Assembly (NCBI GenBank): GCA_037176725.1
Contig: JAZBRS010000044.1
Span: 6,138,001 to 6,202,000, forward strand
Reading direction: 5' to 3'
DNA length: 64,000 nt
DNA from: Posidonia oceanica
Lineage: Eukaryota > Streptophyta > Magnoliopsida > Alismatales > Posidoniaceae
The notes beneath the pieces are model-generated. The model searched no databases. It had not been told where the DNA came from and saw nothing but the letters and a program-made list of their open reading frames with translations. Position 1 is the first letter of the stretch, and each line of letters opens with the position of its first letter. Of the stretch, positions 35,913-48,961 are shown piece by piece. The position numbers were made by a program, and so were the translations under genes.

Positions 35913-38900
35913 ATTCTGGCGACACTAAGAGGCGGGATCCGCAGGCATGCTTCACTGGTGTACATTCTAGGCGTTTCTGGTGCCTATGGGACGTTAGGGG
36001 CACCAAGGAAGCACCCATTATGTTTGGGTTGGGCCTGATTTTGGTGATAACCGATCTATTAGAGGTTTCTCTTTTGTTGTTAAAGTTTAGAATCTGATTT
36101 TTTGTTTATGGTGAGTTTTGTAGAATTAAAATGAATCCTTGCCCTTTAAGAGATTAGAATTTAATAAACACATTAGGGCAAGATGAGAATCAAGCCAATC
36201 AATAGGGATGCATTAGGGATTGCATAAAATGGAATAACAAGACCCCCCTTGAGTTAGGGTTGGAAACTAAAAGACTAAATAACCTAGAAATGCTAAGGTT
36301 TTCCCTAATTGGTCTAGATGGACATTAGGGAACATAATAATTTAGGAATGGATCTTGGCACTAGAACTTAGTGTTCTGGGTGCCGTTGTGGTGGGTGTGT
36401 GGTCTCGTATGTACGTTGGGACTTCGGGACCTGTGCTTTCCATCTGTGTGGTGCCGGATGGGTACATGATATATCCAGAAGGTGCTTTTGTTCTAAGTTG
36501 TGTGGTGTTTTGTAATGTGGTTCTTGGCTCGACAGTGGAGCTGTTGAGGCTGTGTTTTGAGCTGTCATTTCAGCTCATGGTTTTGTGCTGTGCTTGGTAC
36601 TATGTTTTGAGGTATTTTGAGTTGTCATTTATGGATTTCGAAATGATTTTCGAAAAGAGTTTCAAAAAGAAAATGCAGAGGTTTGGCAAAGGTTTTTAAA
36701 AGAGTTTTCCGGTGTTTTCTGTGTGTGGCGGACCAAGATACTAGTGGGCGTGTCGACGGGATCAGGGGAAGTGACGACATTCCTGGTTAGCCAGGCACGT
36801 TGCCTAGGTTGAGGTCCTGAGACCAAGAGGCTATGATAAGTGTTCGTCGGATCTTGGATGTATGATACTCCTTGATTGTCGTTCACGAGGTCGAGGCTGA
36901 GGTCCGCAGGTTGGGGGTACCGACTGGACATGGAGGTATGACACTCCGCTTGTTCCGAGCGCTGAGAACCCAGGTACTGACTGTACATAGTGTATCATGG
37001 CAGCAGACACAGGGGGTAATTGAGACCTCTAAGTAACTGGACGTGATACCCTAGTTAGTACGGGTACCGAGACAACTTAGTGTGGGCTAAGCCTAGGGTT
37101 GTGGAGCCCCAAGGGTTTGGAGCACTGAGTTAGGGCACTTTGAGGGCATACCCTGTGGTGTCCTGCTGAGAGACAGGACCTATTGAGGCTTGTTGGCTAG
37201 GACGGTTCACTCCCCCACAGGTTGGTCGACCGTAGCAGTGCAGGGACATCGTGGTAGTGCCTCGGTGGACTGCTTGTGGCTAGGTGTCTCGCTTGGGCCC
37301 GAGTGACGACACTGTGTTTGCTTGTGAGTGGTTAGCATTGCCTGTGGCCGTGCCTATGGGGTGTAGGTCTTATGTTAGTGAGGCGCATTGGTTTGGCTAA
37401 GCAGTGTCTCAGCGCTGGCTTTGTGTTTTGGTGTTTGTTGTATTGTGAGTGTGTGTGTTGAATGCTATTGAGGGTATTCAGACACGGTTGGTTGTCTAGT
37501 TTGCACAATGAGTGTGATGGACTGGACCGTGTGTTTGGAGGCTTGATTTGGCTAGTGTGGTCATTTCAAGTGTGCATAATGATTTTGAAAAGAGCCTGCA
37601 TATGGTTTTGAAATGAAAAGTGAAAAGATGATTTCAAATGCCTATTTTTATTGGTTTGCTTTGTAGGCAATGAGGTATGCCCTGTTGTGGCATCCAGAAG
37701 TGATAGCGGTGTTTGTTGCCTGTTGCGTTGTTACGCCTGTTTCATTGACGTTGTTTGTCAAGCTGTTTGCGTGCGTAGGTGGGGTGTGTGCTGCGTGACC
37801 TATTGAGTGGTCGCTCACGTGTGTTTTGCGTTTATTTTTGGCAAGTGCAGGATAGGAGTGGGAGTTACTAGTGCATATAGGAGAGGAGTTACATTGCCAC
37901 ACATCAAGGGTTCTGGGTAAGTGAGTTGTTTAAGTTTATTTTATTTCTGCTTTATAGTATTTGTGAGAATTTAGTTCTGTAGTTCATGAATACTAATAAG
38001 ATTTTTTTTTAAAAAAAAACAAATGTTAGTTAGGTTGAGAAGTAATGACAATGGGGTCATTAGTTAGGCGATTTTCGATTTGACAAAAAAGTTTGATTTT
38101 TTTTAAGGTAGAGTTTTATTAAACATTTACGTGTCATTTTTAATAGATGAATTTTTTCATAAGTGTATCATATTTTCCACCTCTATATTGCTATTATCGA
38201 TATTTCCTTAAATTCAATATACATTTGTCAGCTTATACTCAATTTGTAATGGCTTACTGCTTTTCAAACATTAAAAAAGTTTGACTTTTTTATTTTTGAA
38301 TTCTCTAATTACTTTTTTGACATTAACAAACAACGATTTATTTATTTTGCATTGTTATGTACCAACAACACTTCTCTACTTCACTTTTACACAATTTTGA
38401 AGATTTCTACGAAAATTACAAAAGTTTTCGAGATTTCTCCCATTTTATCGATTAACAATAAGTGTTTGTATATGATTTTTTGTAATATTTTAAAATATCA
38501 TTGGTTTCCTTAATTGATTATTATTTTTGTACGTTTTGACCTACAATCTCAATGGATTATATTTTGGTAACATTTATTGTAATTCTATTAAAATTTGAGA
38601 GGATAAACGGGTTTAGATGGAAGAGATAGTTTGACTTTTTGTTAAGTTTGAGTTTTATTAATTTTTTTATTATAAATTCTAGTACATGATATTTTTTGAT
38701 AATACATCTTAATTTCCACCTATAAATATCAATCATCAGTATTTCCTCGAATTCGATACATTTCTGACAAATTATACTCAATTTTTAAGAGCACATTGCT
38801 TTAGAAGATTTTAAAAAGTTTGACTTTTTTTATTTTCGAATTCTCTTACTTGTTTTCTGACAATTACATGCAACGATTTATCTATTTTGCGTTATTATAT

Positions 38901-39540
38901 ACCAACTACACATCTCTACTTGAGTTTTAGGCAATTTATAAGATTTCTACGAAAATTACAAAATCTTTTGAGATTTCTTCCTTTTTATCGAAAAGCAGTA
39001 GTTTAAGTTAACAGTATTTTGTTACTTTTCAAAAAATATTTTGTTTTCACATTTGATTGTTGTTTTTGATACATTACAACCTATATTATCTGTGAATCAT
39101 GTTTTGGTGACATTCGTTGTCATTCAAATAAAATACTTGATGATAGATGGTTTTCGATTTGACAAAATAGTTTGAACTTTTATTAAGATAGAGTTTTGTT
39201 AAACATTTACATGTCATGTATGTTAGATGAATTTTTTCATAGGTGTATTATATTTTCCACCTCTATATTTCTACTATCGATATTTCCTTGAATTCGATAC
39301 ACTTTTGTCAGCTCAAACACAATTTCTAATGGCTTACTAGTTTTCGTACTTTAAAAAATTTTGACTTTTTATTTTTGAATTCTCCAATTATTTTTTTGAC
39401 ATTAACAAACAACGACTTTTCTATTTTGCATTGTTATATACCAACAACACTTCTCCATATCATTTTTACACAATTTTGATGATTTCTATGAAAATTACAA
39501 AAGTTTTCGAGATTTTTTCCATTTTATCGATTAACTATAA
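35913..39540. repeat. Array unit 2
   Basis: Cassette about 35913-38062 and three subunits to 39540. In the short hairpin near 37744 both arms differ from other units (TTGAC...GTCAA) but still pair. Confidence 0.88.
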
Positions 39541-42056
39541 GAATCTAGCGACACTAGTAGGTGAGATTCGCAGACACACTTTTATGGCGAACTTTCCAGG
39601 CATTTCTGGAGCCCAAGGGATGCCATGGGTGCCACGAAGGCACCCATTATGTTTGGGTTGGGCCTGATTTTGGTGATAACTGATCTATTAGAGGTTTCTC
39701 TTTTGTTATTGAAGTTTAGAATCTGATTTTTTTGTTTTATGGTGAGTTTTGTAGAATTAAAATGAATCCTTGCCCTTTAAGAGATTAGAATTTAATAAAA
39801 ACATTAGGACAAGTTGAGAATCAAGCCAATCATTAGGGATGAGTTAGGGATTGCATAAAATGGAATAACAAGACCCCCCTTGAGCTAGGGTTGGAAACTA
39901 AAAGACTAAATAACCTAGAAATGCTAAGGTTTTCCCTAATTGGTCTAGATGGACATTAGGAAACATAATAATTTAGGATTGGATCTTGGCACTAGAACTT
40001 AGTGTTCTGGGTGCCGTTGTGGTGGGTGAGTGGTCTCGTATGTACGTTGGGACTTCGGGACCTGTGCTTTCCATCTGTGTGGTGTCGGATGGGTACATGT
40101 TATATCTAGAAGGTGCTTTAGTTCCCGGTTGTGTGGTGTTTTGTAATGTGGTTCTGGGCTCGACAGTGGAGCTGTCGAAGCTGTGTTTTGAGCTGTCATT
40201 TCAACTCGTGGTTTTGTGTTGTGCTTGGTACTATGTTTTGATGTATTTTGAGTTGTCATTTAAGGATTTCGAAATGGTTTTTGAAAAGAGTTTTGAAAAG
40301 AAATTGCAGGGATTTGGCAAAATTTTTAAAAGAGTTTTCCGTTGTTTTCTGTGTGTGGCGGACCAAGATACTGGGGGGGCGTGTCGACGGGATCAGGGGA
40401 TGTGACGAAATTCCTGGTTGGCCTGGCACGTTGCCTCGGTTTAGGTCCTTAGACCAAGAGGCTGTGGTAAGTGTTCATCGGATCTTGGAAGTATGATACA
40501 CCTTGATTGTCGTTCACGAGGCCGAAGCTGAGGTCCACGGGTTGGGGGTACCGACTGGACTAGGGGGTATGACACTCCACTTGTTCCGGGTGCCATGGAC
40601 CAAGGGTACTGACTGTACATAGTGTATCATGGCAGCAGAGCCAGGCGGTATGAGACCTCTGAGTAGCTGGACGTGATACCCTAGTTAGTACGAGTACCAA
40701 GACTGCTTGGTGTGGAATGAGCTTGGGGTTCAGGTGTCCCAGGGGTTTGGAGCACTGAGTTAGGACGTTTAGAGGGCGTACCCTGTGGTGTAGTGCAGAG
40801 AGACAGAACTTGTTGAGGCTTGTTGGCCGAGACGGTTCACACCCCCACAAGGTGGTCGACCGTAACAGTGTAGGGACACCGTGGTAGCACCTGGGTGGAC
40901 TACGTGTGGCAAGGTGTCTCACTTGGGCCCAAGTGACGACGCTTTGTTTGCTTGTGTGTGGTTAGTTGTGCTTGTGGCCGCGCTTGTGGGGCGTAGGTCT
41001 TGCGCTAGTGAGGCACATTGGTTTGTCGGAGCTGTGTCTCAACGCTGGCTTTGTGTTTTGGTGTTTGTTGTGTTGTGTGTGTGTGTGTTGAATGCTATTG
41101 AGGGTTTCAGACACGGTTGGTTGTCTAGTCCACACCAGTAGTGTGATGGACCAGACCGTGTGTTTTGAGGCTTGATTTGGCTAGTGTGGTCATTTCAAGT
41201 GTGCATAAAGATTTTGAAAAGAGCATGCATATGGTTTTGAAATGAAAAGACAAATGCATGTTTTTAGTAGTTTGCTTTGTGGGCAATGAGGCATGCCTTG
41301 TCATGGCATCTAGAAGTGATGCCTGTATTTGTTGCTTGTGGCGTAGTTACGCCTGTTTCCTCGACGTTGTTTGTCGAGCCGTTTGTGTGTGTAAGTGGGG
41401 TGTGTGCTAGGTGACCTATTGAGTGGTCACCCACAAGTGTTTTGTTTTTGTTTTTGGCAAGTGCTGGATAGGAGCTGGAATTGCTAGTGCATATAGCAGT
41501 GGAGTCACACTACCACACATCAAGCATTCGTGGTATGTGAGTTGTTTAAGTTTATTTTATTTTTGCTTTATAGTATTTGTGTGAATTTAGTTCTACAGTT
41601 CAAGAATGCCAATAAGATTTTTTTAAAAAAAAGCAAATGTTAGTTAGGTTGAGAGGTAAAGACATTGGGATTGTTACATAGACGGTTTTCGATTTGACAA
41701 AAAAATTTCACTTTTTTTAAAGATAGACTTTTATTAAACATTTACATGTCATTTATAATAGATGAATTTTTTCAAAGGAGTATCATATTTTCCACCTCTA
41801 TATTGCTATTATCGATATTTCCTTGAATTCGATACATTTTTGTCAGCTTATACTCAATTTGTAAAGGCTTACTGGTTTTCGAACTTTAAAAAAGTTTGAC
41901 TTTTTTATTTTTGAATTCTCCAATTACTTTTTTGACATTAACAAACAACGATTTATCTATTTTGCAATGTTACGTACTAACAACACTTCTCTAGTTCATT
42001 TTTACACAAATTTGAAGTTTTCGAGATTTCTTCTATTTTATCGATTAACAATAAGA
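39541..42056. repeat. Array unit 3 (short: one subunit)
   Basis: Cassette about 39541-41676 followed by a single subunit (41677-42056) instead of three. The unit is shorter by about 1.1 kb, i.e. two 540-bp subunits, as expected from unequal exchange between subunits. Confidence 0.88.
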
Positions 42057-45000
42057 TTCAGGCGACACTATGAGGTGGGACTCGCCGACGTGCTTCACTG
42101 GTGAACTTTCTAGGTGTTTCTGGCGCCCATGAGACGCCAGGGGCGCCTAGGAGGCACCCAATATGTTTGGGTAGGGACAGATTTTTGTGACAACCAATCT
42201 ATTAGTGGTTGCTCTTTTGTCGTTGAAGTATAGAATCTGATTTTTGGTTTTAAGGTGAGTTTTGTAGAATTAAAATGAATACTTGTCCTTTAAGAGATTA
42301 GAATTTTGAAAACACATTAGGGCAAGATAGAATCAAGTCAATCATTAGGAATGAGTTTGGAATTGCATAAAATGGAATTGCAAGACCCCACTTGAGCTAG
42401 GGTTGGATACTAAAAGACTAAATAACCTAGAAATGCTAAGATTTCCCCTAATTGGCCTAGATGGACATTAAGGAACGTAATAATTTATGATTGGATCTTG
42501 GCACTAGAACTTAGTGCTCTGGGTACCGTTGGTGTGGGTGTGTGGTCTCGTAAGTACGTTGGGACTTCGGGACCAGTGCTTTGCTTCAGTGTGGTGCTGG
42601 ATGGGAAATGATATACATAGAAGGTGTTTTTGTTCCCTATTGTTTGGTGTTTTTAATGTGGTTCTGGGCTCGACAGTGGAGCTGTCGAGGCTGTGTTTTG
42701 AGCTATGATTTCAGCTCGTGGTTTTGTGCTATGATTGGTACTGTGTTTCGAGGTATTTTGAGTTGTCTTTTAAGGATTTTGAAATAATTTTCGAAAAGAG
42801 TTTTGGAAAGAAAATGCAGAGGTTTGGCAAAGGTTTTTGAAATAGTTTTTTGGTGTTTTCTGTGTGTGGCGGACCAAGATACTGGAGGGGCGTGACGATG
42901 GGATTAGGGGATGTGACGACATTCCAATTTCGCCGGGCGCATTGCCTAGGTTGAGGTCCTGAGACAAAGAGGCTGGGGTAATTGTTTGTCAGATCTCGGA
43001 GGTATGATGCTCCTTGATTGTCGTTCACGAGGCCGAGGCTGAGGTCCCTAGGTTGGGGGTACCGACTAGACTTGGAGGTATGACACTCCGCTTGTTCCGG
43101 GTGCCGATGTCCCAGGGTACTGACTGTACATAGTGTAACATGGCAGCGGACATAGGGGGTCTGAGTCCTCTGAGTAGCTGGACATGATACCCTAGTTAGT
43201 ACGGGTACCGAGATTGCTTCGTGTTGACATAGCCTGGGGTTGAGGAGCCCCAGGGGTTTGGAGCACTGAGTTTGGGCGCTTAAAGGGCATACGCTGTGGT
43301 GTTCCACAGAGAGATAGGACCTATAGAGGCTTGTTGGCCAAGACGGTTCACTCCCCCACAGGGTAGTCGACTGTAGCAATGCAGGGACACCGTGGTAGCG
43401 CCCCGATGTATTGCTTGTGGCTAGGTGTCTCGCTTGGGTCCGAGTGACGACACTTTGTTTGCTTGTATGTGGTTAGCTATGCTTGTGGCCGCGCCTGTGG
43501 GGCGTAGGTCTTACGCTAATGAGACGCATTGGTTTGGCTGAGCAGTGTCTTAGCGCGGGCTTCGTGTTTTGGTGTTTGTTGTATTGTATGTGTGTGTATT
43601 GAATGCTATTGAGAGTATTCAGACACGGTTGGTTGTCTAGTCCGCACCATGAGTGTGATGGACCAAACCGTGTGTTTTGTGGCTTGATTTGGCTAGTGTG
43701 GTCATTTCAAGTGTGCATAAAGATTTTGAAAAGAGCATGCATATGGTTTTAAAATGAAAAGAGAAAAGATGATTTCAAGTACATGTTTTTAGTGGTTTAC
43801 TTTGTGAGCAATGAGGTATGCCCTGTTGTGGCATCCGGAAGTGATGCCTGTGTTTGTTGCTTGTGGCGTAGTTACGCCTGTTACCTCGACGTTGTTTGTC
43901 GAGCTGTTTGGGTGTGTAGGTGGGGTGTGTGCTGGGTGACCTATTGAGTGGTCGCTATCGTGTGTTTTGTGTTTGTTTTTGGCAAGTGCAGGATAGGAGA
44001 GGAGTCACACTACCACACATCAAGTGTTCTGGGTAAGTGAGTTGTTTAAGTTTATTTTATTTCTGGTTTATAGTATTTGTGAGAATTTAGTTCTGTAGTT
44101 CATAAATGCTAATAAGATTTTTTTAAAAAAAAAACAAATGTTAGCTAGGTTGAGAGGTAACGACATTGGGGTCGTTAGATACACGGTTTTTGATTTGACA
44201 AAAAAGTTTGACTTTTTTTTAAGGTAGAGTTTTATTAAACATTTACGTGTCATTTATAATAGATGAATTTTTTCATAAGTGTATCATATTTTCCACCTCT
44301 ATATTGCTATTATCGATATTTTGTTGAATTCGATACACTTTTGTCAGCTTATACTCAATTTGTAAAGGCTTATTGCTTTTCGAACTTTGAAAAAGGTTGA
44401 CTTTTTTATTTTTGAATTCTCCATTTACTTTTTTGACATTAAGAAACAACGATTTATCTATTTTGCAATGTTATGTACCAACAACACTTCTCTACTTCAT
44501 TTTTACACAATTTTGAAGATTTCTACGAAAATAACAAAAGTTTTCGAGATTTTTCCCATTTTATCGATTAACAATAAGTGTTTGTATATTTTTTTTTGTA
44601 ATATTTTAAAATATCATTGGTTTCCTTAATTGATTGTTATTTTTGTATGTTTTGACCTACAATCTCAATAGATCATATTTTGGTAACTTTTATTGTCATT
44701 CTGATTAAATTCAAGAGGATAAACCGGTTGAGATGGAAGAGATAGTTTTGACTTTTTGTTAAGTTAGAGTTTTATTAAATATTTTTTTATAATTTCTAGA
44801 ATAAGTATTTTTTTGATAGTGCATCGTAATTTCCATCTATAAATATCAATCATCGGTATTTCCTCGAATTTGATACACTTCTGACAAATTATATTCAATT
44901 TTTAAAGACACATTGCTTTAGAAGATTTAAAAAAGTTTGACTTTTTTTATTTTTGAGTTCACTTACTTGTTTTCTGACAATTACATGTAACGATTTATCT

Positions 45001-45657
45001 ATTTTGCGTTATTATATACCAACTACACATCTCTACTTGAGTTTTAGGCAATTTATAAGATTTCTACGAAAATTACAAAATCTTTTGAGATTTCTTCCTT
45101 TTTATCGAAAAACAGTAGGTGTCAGTTAACAGTTTTTTGTTACTTTTCAAAAAATATATTGTTTTCATATTTGATTGTTGTTTTTGATACATTACGACCT
45201 ATATTATCTGTGAATCATGTTTTGGTGACATTCGATATCATTCAAATAAAATACTTGTTGATAGACGGTTTTCGATTTAACAAAAAAGTTTGACTTTTTG
45301 TTAAGATAGAGTTTTATTAAACACTTACGTGTCATGTGTATTAGATGAATTTTTTCATAAGTGTATCATATTTTCCACCTCTATTTTTATTATCGATATT
45401 TCCTTGAATTCGATATACTTTTGTCAGCTCATACTCAATTTCTAAAGGCTTACTAGTTTTCCAACTTTAAAAAAGTTTGACTTTTTTATTTTTGAATTCT
45501 CCAATTACTTTTTTGACATTAACAAACAACGATTTTTTTATTTTGCATTGTTATATACCAAAAACATTTCTCTACTTCATTTTTACACAATCTTGAAGAT
45601 TTATACGAAAATTACAAAAGTTTTCGAGATTTCTTCCATTTTATCGATTAACAATAA
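42057..45657. repeat. Array unit 4
   Basis: Cassette about 42057-44175 and three subunits to 45657 (GTTTGAC landmarks near 44206, 44750 and 45289). The first subunit (44176-44720) is strikingly close to the first subunit of unit 1 (34436-34980), closer than to that of unit 2, by eye. Confidence 0.88.
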
Positions 45658-48521
45658 GATTCTGGAGACACTTGGTGGCAGGATTTGTCGACACAGTTCA
45701 CTGGCGAACTTTCCAGGTGTTTCTGGCACCCATGGGACGCCAGTGGCGCCCAAAAGGTGTCCATTATGTTTGGGTTGGGCCTGATTTTGGTGATAACCAA
45801 TGTATTAGAGGTTGCTCTTTTGTTGTTGAAGTTTAAAATATTATTTTTGATTTTATGGTGAGTTTTGTAGAATTAAAATGAATCCTTGTCCTTTAGGAGA
45901 TTAGAATTTTATAATCACATTAGGGCATGATGAGAATCAAGCCAATCATTTGGGATGTGTTAGGGATTGCAAAAAATGGAATAGCAATACCCCACTTGAG
46001 CAAGGGTTGGATACTAAAAGACTAAAAAACCTAGAAATGCTATGGTTTTCCATAATTGGTCTAGATGGACATTAGGGAACAAAATAATTTTGGATTGGAT
46101 CTTGGCACCAGAACTTAGTGTTCTGGGTGCCGTTGGTGTGGGTGTGTGGTCTCGTAAGTACGTTGGGACTTCGGGACCAGTGCTTTCCTTCTGTGTGGTG
46201 CCGAATTGGTAAATGACATACCCAGAAGGTGCTTTTGTTCCCTGTTGTGTGGTGTTTTGTAATGTGGTTCTGGGCTCGATAGTGGAGCTGTCGAGGTTGT
46301 GTTTTGAGCTGTGATTTCAACTCCTGGTTTTGTGCTGTGCTTGGTACTGTGTTTTTACGTATTTTGAGTTGTCATTTAAGGATTTCGAAAAGAGTTTTGA
46401 AAAGAAAATGCAGGGGTTTGGCAAAGATTTTTGAAAGATAATGGAGGGGCATGTCGACGAGATCAGGGGATGTGATGACATTCCTGTTTGCCAGGTGCGT
46501 TGCCTAGGTTGCGGTCTTGAGACCAAGAGGCTGAGGTAAGTATCCGTCGGATCTTGGAGGTACGATACTCCTTGATTATTGTTCACGATGTCGAGGCTAA
46601 GGTCCGCGGGTTGAGGGTACCGACTGGACTTGGAGGTATGACACTCCGCTAGTTCAGGATGCGGAGGACCAAGGGTACTGACTGTACATAGTGTATCGTG
46701 GCAGCGAACACAGGGGGTATGAGACCTCTGAGTAGCTGGACGTGATACCCTAGTTAGTACGGGTACCGAGACTGCTTGGTGTGGACTGAGCCTGGGGGTG
46801 AGGAGCCCCAGGGGTTTGGAGCACTGAGTTAGGACGCTTAGAGGATGTACCCTATGGTGTCCTACTGAGAGACAGGACCTGTTGAGGCTTGTTGGCCGGG
46901 ATGGTTCACTCCCCCATAGGGTGGTCAACCGTAGCTATGCAGGGACACTTTGGTAGCGCCTCGGTGGACTGCTTGGGGCTAGGTGTCTTGCTTGGGCCCG
47001 AGTGACGACACTTTGTTTGCTTGTGTGTGGTTAGCTGTGCTTATGGCCGCGTTTGTGAGGCATAAGTCTTGCGCTAGTGAGGCGCATTGGTTTGGCTGAG
47101 CAGTGTCTCAGCACTGGCTTTGTGTTTTGGTGTTTGTTATGTGTGTGTGTGTGTGTGTGTTGAATGCTATTGAGGGTATTCATACACGGTTGGTTGTCTA
47201 GTCCGCACTAGGAGTGTGATGGACCAGACTGTGTGTTTTGAGGTTTGATTTGGCTAGTGTGGTCATTTCAAGTGTGCATAATGATTTTGAAAAGAGCATG
47301 TATATGGTTTTGAAATGAAAAGAGAAAAGATGATTTCAAATGCCTGTTTTTAGTGGTTTGCCTTGTAGGCAATGAGGTATGCCCTATTGTGGCATCTAGA
47401 AGTGATGGCGGTGTTTGTTGCTTGTTGCGTTGTTACGCCTGTTTCGTCGACGTTGTTTGTCAAGCTGTTTGCGTGCGTAGATGGGGTGTGTGCTGCGTGA
47501 CCTATTGAGTGGTCGCTCACGTGTGTTTTGCGTTTGTTTTTGGCAGGTGGAGGATAGGAGTGGGAGTTGCTAGTGCATATAGGAGAGGAGTTACACTGCC
47601 ACACATCAATGGTTCTGGGTAAGTGAGTTGTTTAAGTTTATTTTATTTCTGCTTTATAGTATTTGTGAGAATTTAGTTCTGTAGTTCATGAATGCTAATA
47701 AGATTTTAAAAAAAGAAAATGTTAGCTAGGTTGAGAGGTAACGACATTGGGGTCGTTACATAGACGGTTTTCGATTTGACAAAAATGTTTGACTTTTTTT
47801 TAAGATAGAGTTTTATTAAACGTTTACATGTAATTTTTAATAGATGAATTTTTTCATAGGTGTATCATATTTTCCACCTCTATATTGGTATTATCAATAT
47901 TTCCATGAATTCGAAACACTTTTGTCAGCTTATACTCAATTTGTAAAGGCTTACTGGTTTTCGAACTTTAAAAAAGTTAGAATTTTTTTTGTTGAATTCT
48001 CCAATTACTTTTTTGACAATAACAAGAAAATATTTATCTATTTTGCAATGTTATGTACCTACAACACTTCTCTACTTCATTTTTACACAATTTTGTGGAT
48101 TTCTATGAAAATTACAAAAGTTTTCGAGATTTCTCCCATTTTATCGATTAACTATATGTGTTTGTATACGATTTTTTGTAATATTGATTGTTATTTTTGT
48201 ACGTTTTGACCTACAATCTCAATGGATCATATTTTGGTAACTTTTATTGTCATTCTAATAAAATTCGAGAGGATAAATGGGTTTAGATGGAAGAGATAAT
48301 TTAACTTTTTGTTAAGTTAGAGTTTTATTAAATATTTTTTTATAATTTCTAGTATATGTATTTTTTTGATAGTGCATCGTAATTTCCACCTATAAATATC
48401 AATCATCGGTATTTCCTCGAATTCGATACACTTTTGACAAATTTTACTCAATTTTTTAAGGCACATTGCTTTAGAAGATTTAAAAAAGTTTGACTTTTTT
48501 ATTTTTGAGTTCTCTTACTTG
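45658..48521. repeat. Array unit 5, truncated by LINE-B
   Basis: Cassette about 45658-47760, then one full subunit and part of a second, ending at GAGTTCTCTTACTTG where the LINE-B poly(T) starts. About 60 bp are missing from the cassette near 46435, where TTTTTGAAAGATAATGGAGG skips sequence present in other units. The cassette right end reads GGGGTCGTTACA. Confidence 0.88.
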
Positions 48522-48961
48522 TTTTTTTTTTTTTGGGCAAATTAGATTTTTATATTAATGATTAGATAACGGAGTACAAATGAAATGATACTCCTCAAAA
48601 AGAGGATAAGGACCCATCAATCACCAGTCCAAAGATTTGTCAGAAAAAACTCCTCTCCAAAACCCATGCCCTTGGGAAAAAGAAGAGGAGAAAAAGACTA
48701 ATCTGTACTCCCTCTAGTTCGCAAACTTGGAAAACCCCACCTATCAAAGTTATAGATACCCTTAAGCTCATTGAGGAAATCAAAATAAGAAGAATAAACA
48801 TTATGAACTTGGAGCCATCCTCCCTCCTTAGCTAGATAATCTATAGCAAAATTGCCCTCCCGATAACAGTGAGAGTAGCAAACATTAAATCTATCTAGGA
48901 TACGCCGCCACCAAGTATAGCATCTCCAGCTAACAGAAATCTTCCTTTGCAACATAAGAAC
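48522..48961 (-). mobile_element. LINE-B 3' end with RNase H fragment and poly(A) tail
   Basis: On the minus strand: the C-terminal part of an RNase H domain (48955-48698; CYREGNFAIDYLAKEG matches the usual R-E-x-N-x-x-A-D-x-L-A motif), a short 3' untranslated region, and a poly(A) tail seen as a T-run at 48522-48535 directly against array sequence. Its upstream part is cut at 48961/48962 by the LTR of element 2. It cannot be the missing end of LINE-A: for a minus-strand LINE the 3' end should lie left of LINE-A, not right of it. Confidence 0.85.

Larger units (their letters stand above)
32132..48521. repeat. Tandem array of ~3.6-kb higher-order units (about 4.5 units)
   Basis: The landmark GGCGACACTA or a close variant recurs at about 32287, 35917, 39547, 42061 and 45664, giving spacings of about 3.63, 3.63, 2.51 and 3.60 kb. 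Each full unit is a 2.1-kb cassette of mixed composition followed by three diverged AT-rich subunits of about 540 bp. It is bounded on both sides by LINE insertions. No protein-coding gene is convincing in it. Copies differ by many point changes, so the array is not a recent burst. I do not recognise the family. Confidence 0.92.

Noticed and set aside
36355..36699. Plus-strand frames of 114 and 139 codons in array units 2 and 3 (second at 39986-40405)
   Set aside because: The same stretch is broken in units 1, 4 and 5. The predicted peptide has no recognisable domain and uses repeat-derived sequence.
48522..48961. LINE-B fragment as the missing 3' end of LINE-A
   Set aside because: For a minus-strand LINE the 3' end must lie to the left; this piece is to the right of the LINE-A 5' end and has its own poly(A) tail.
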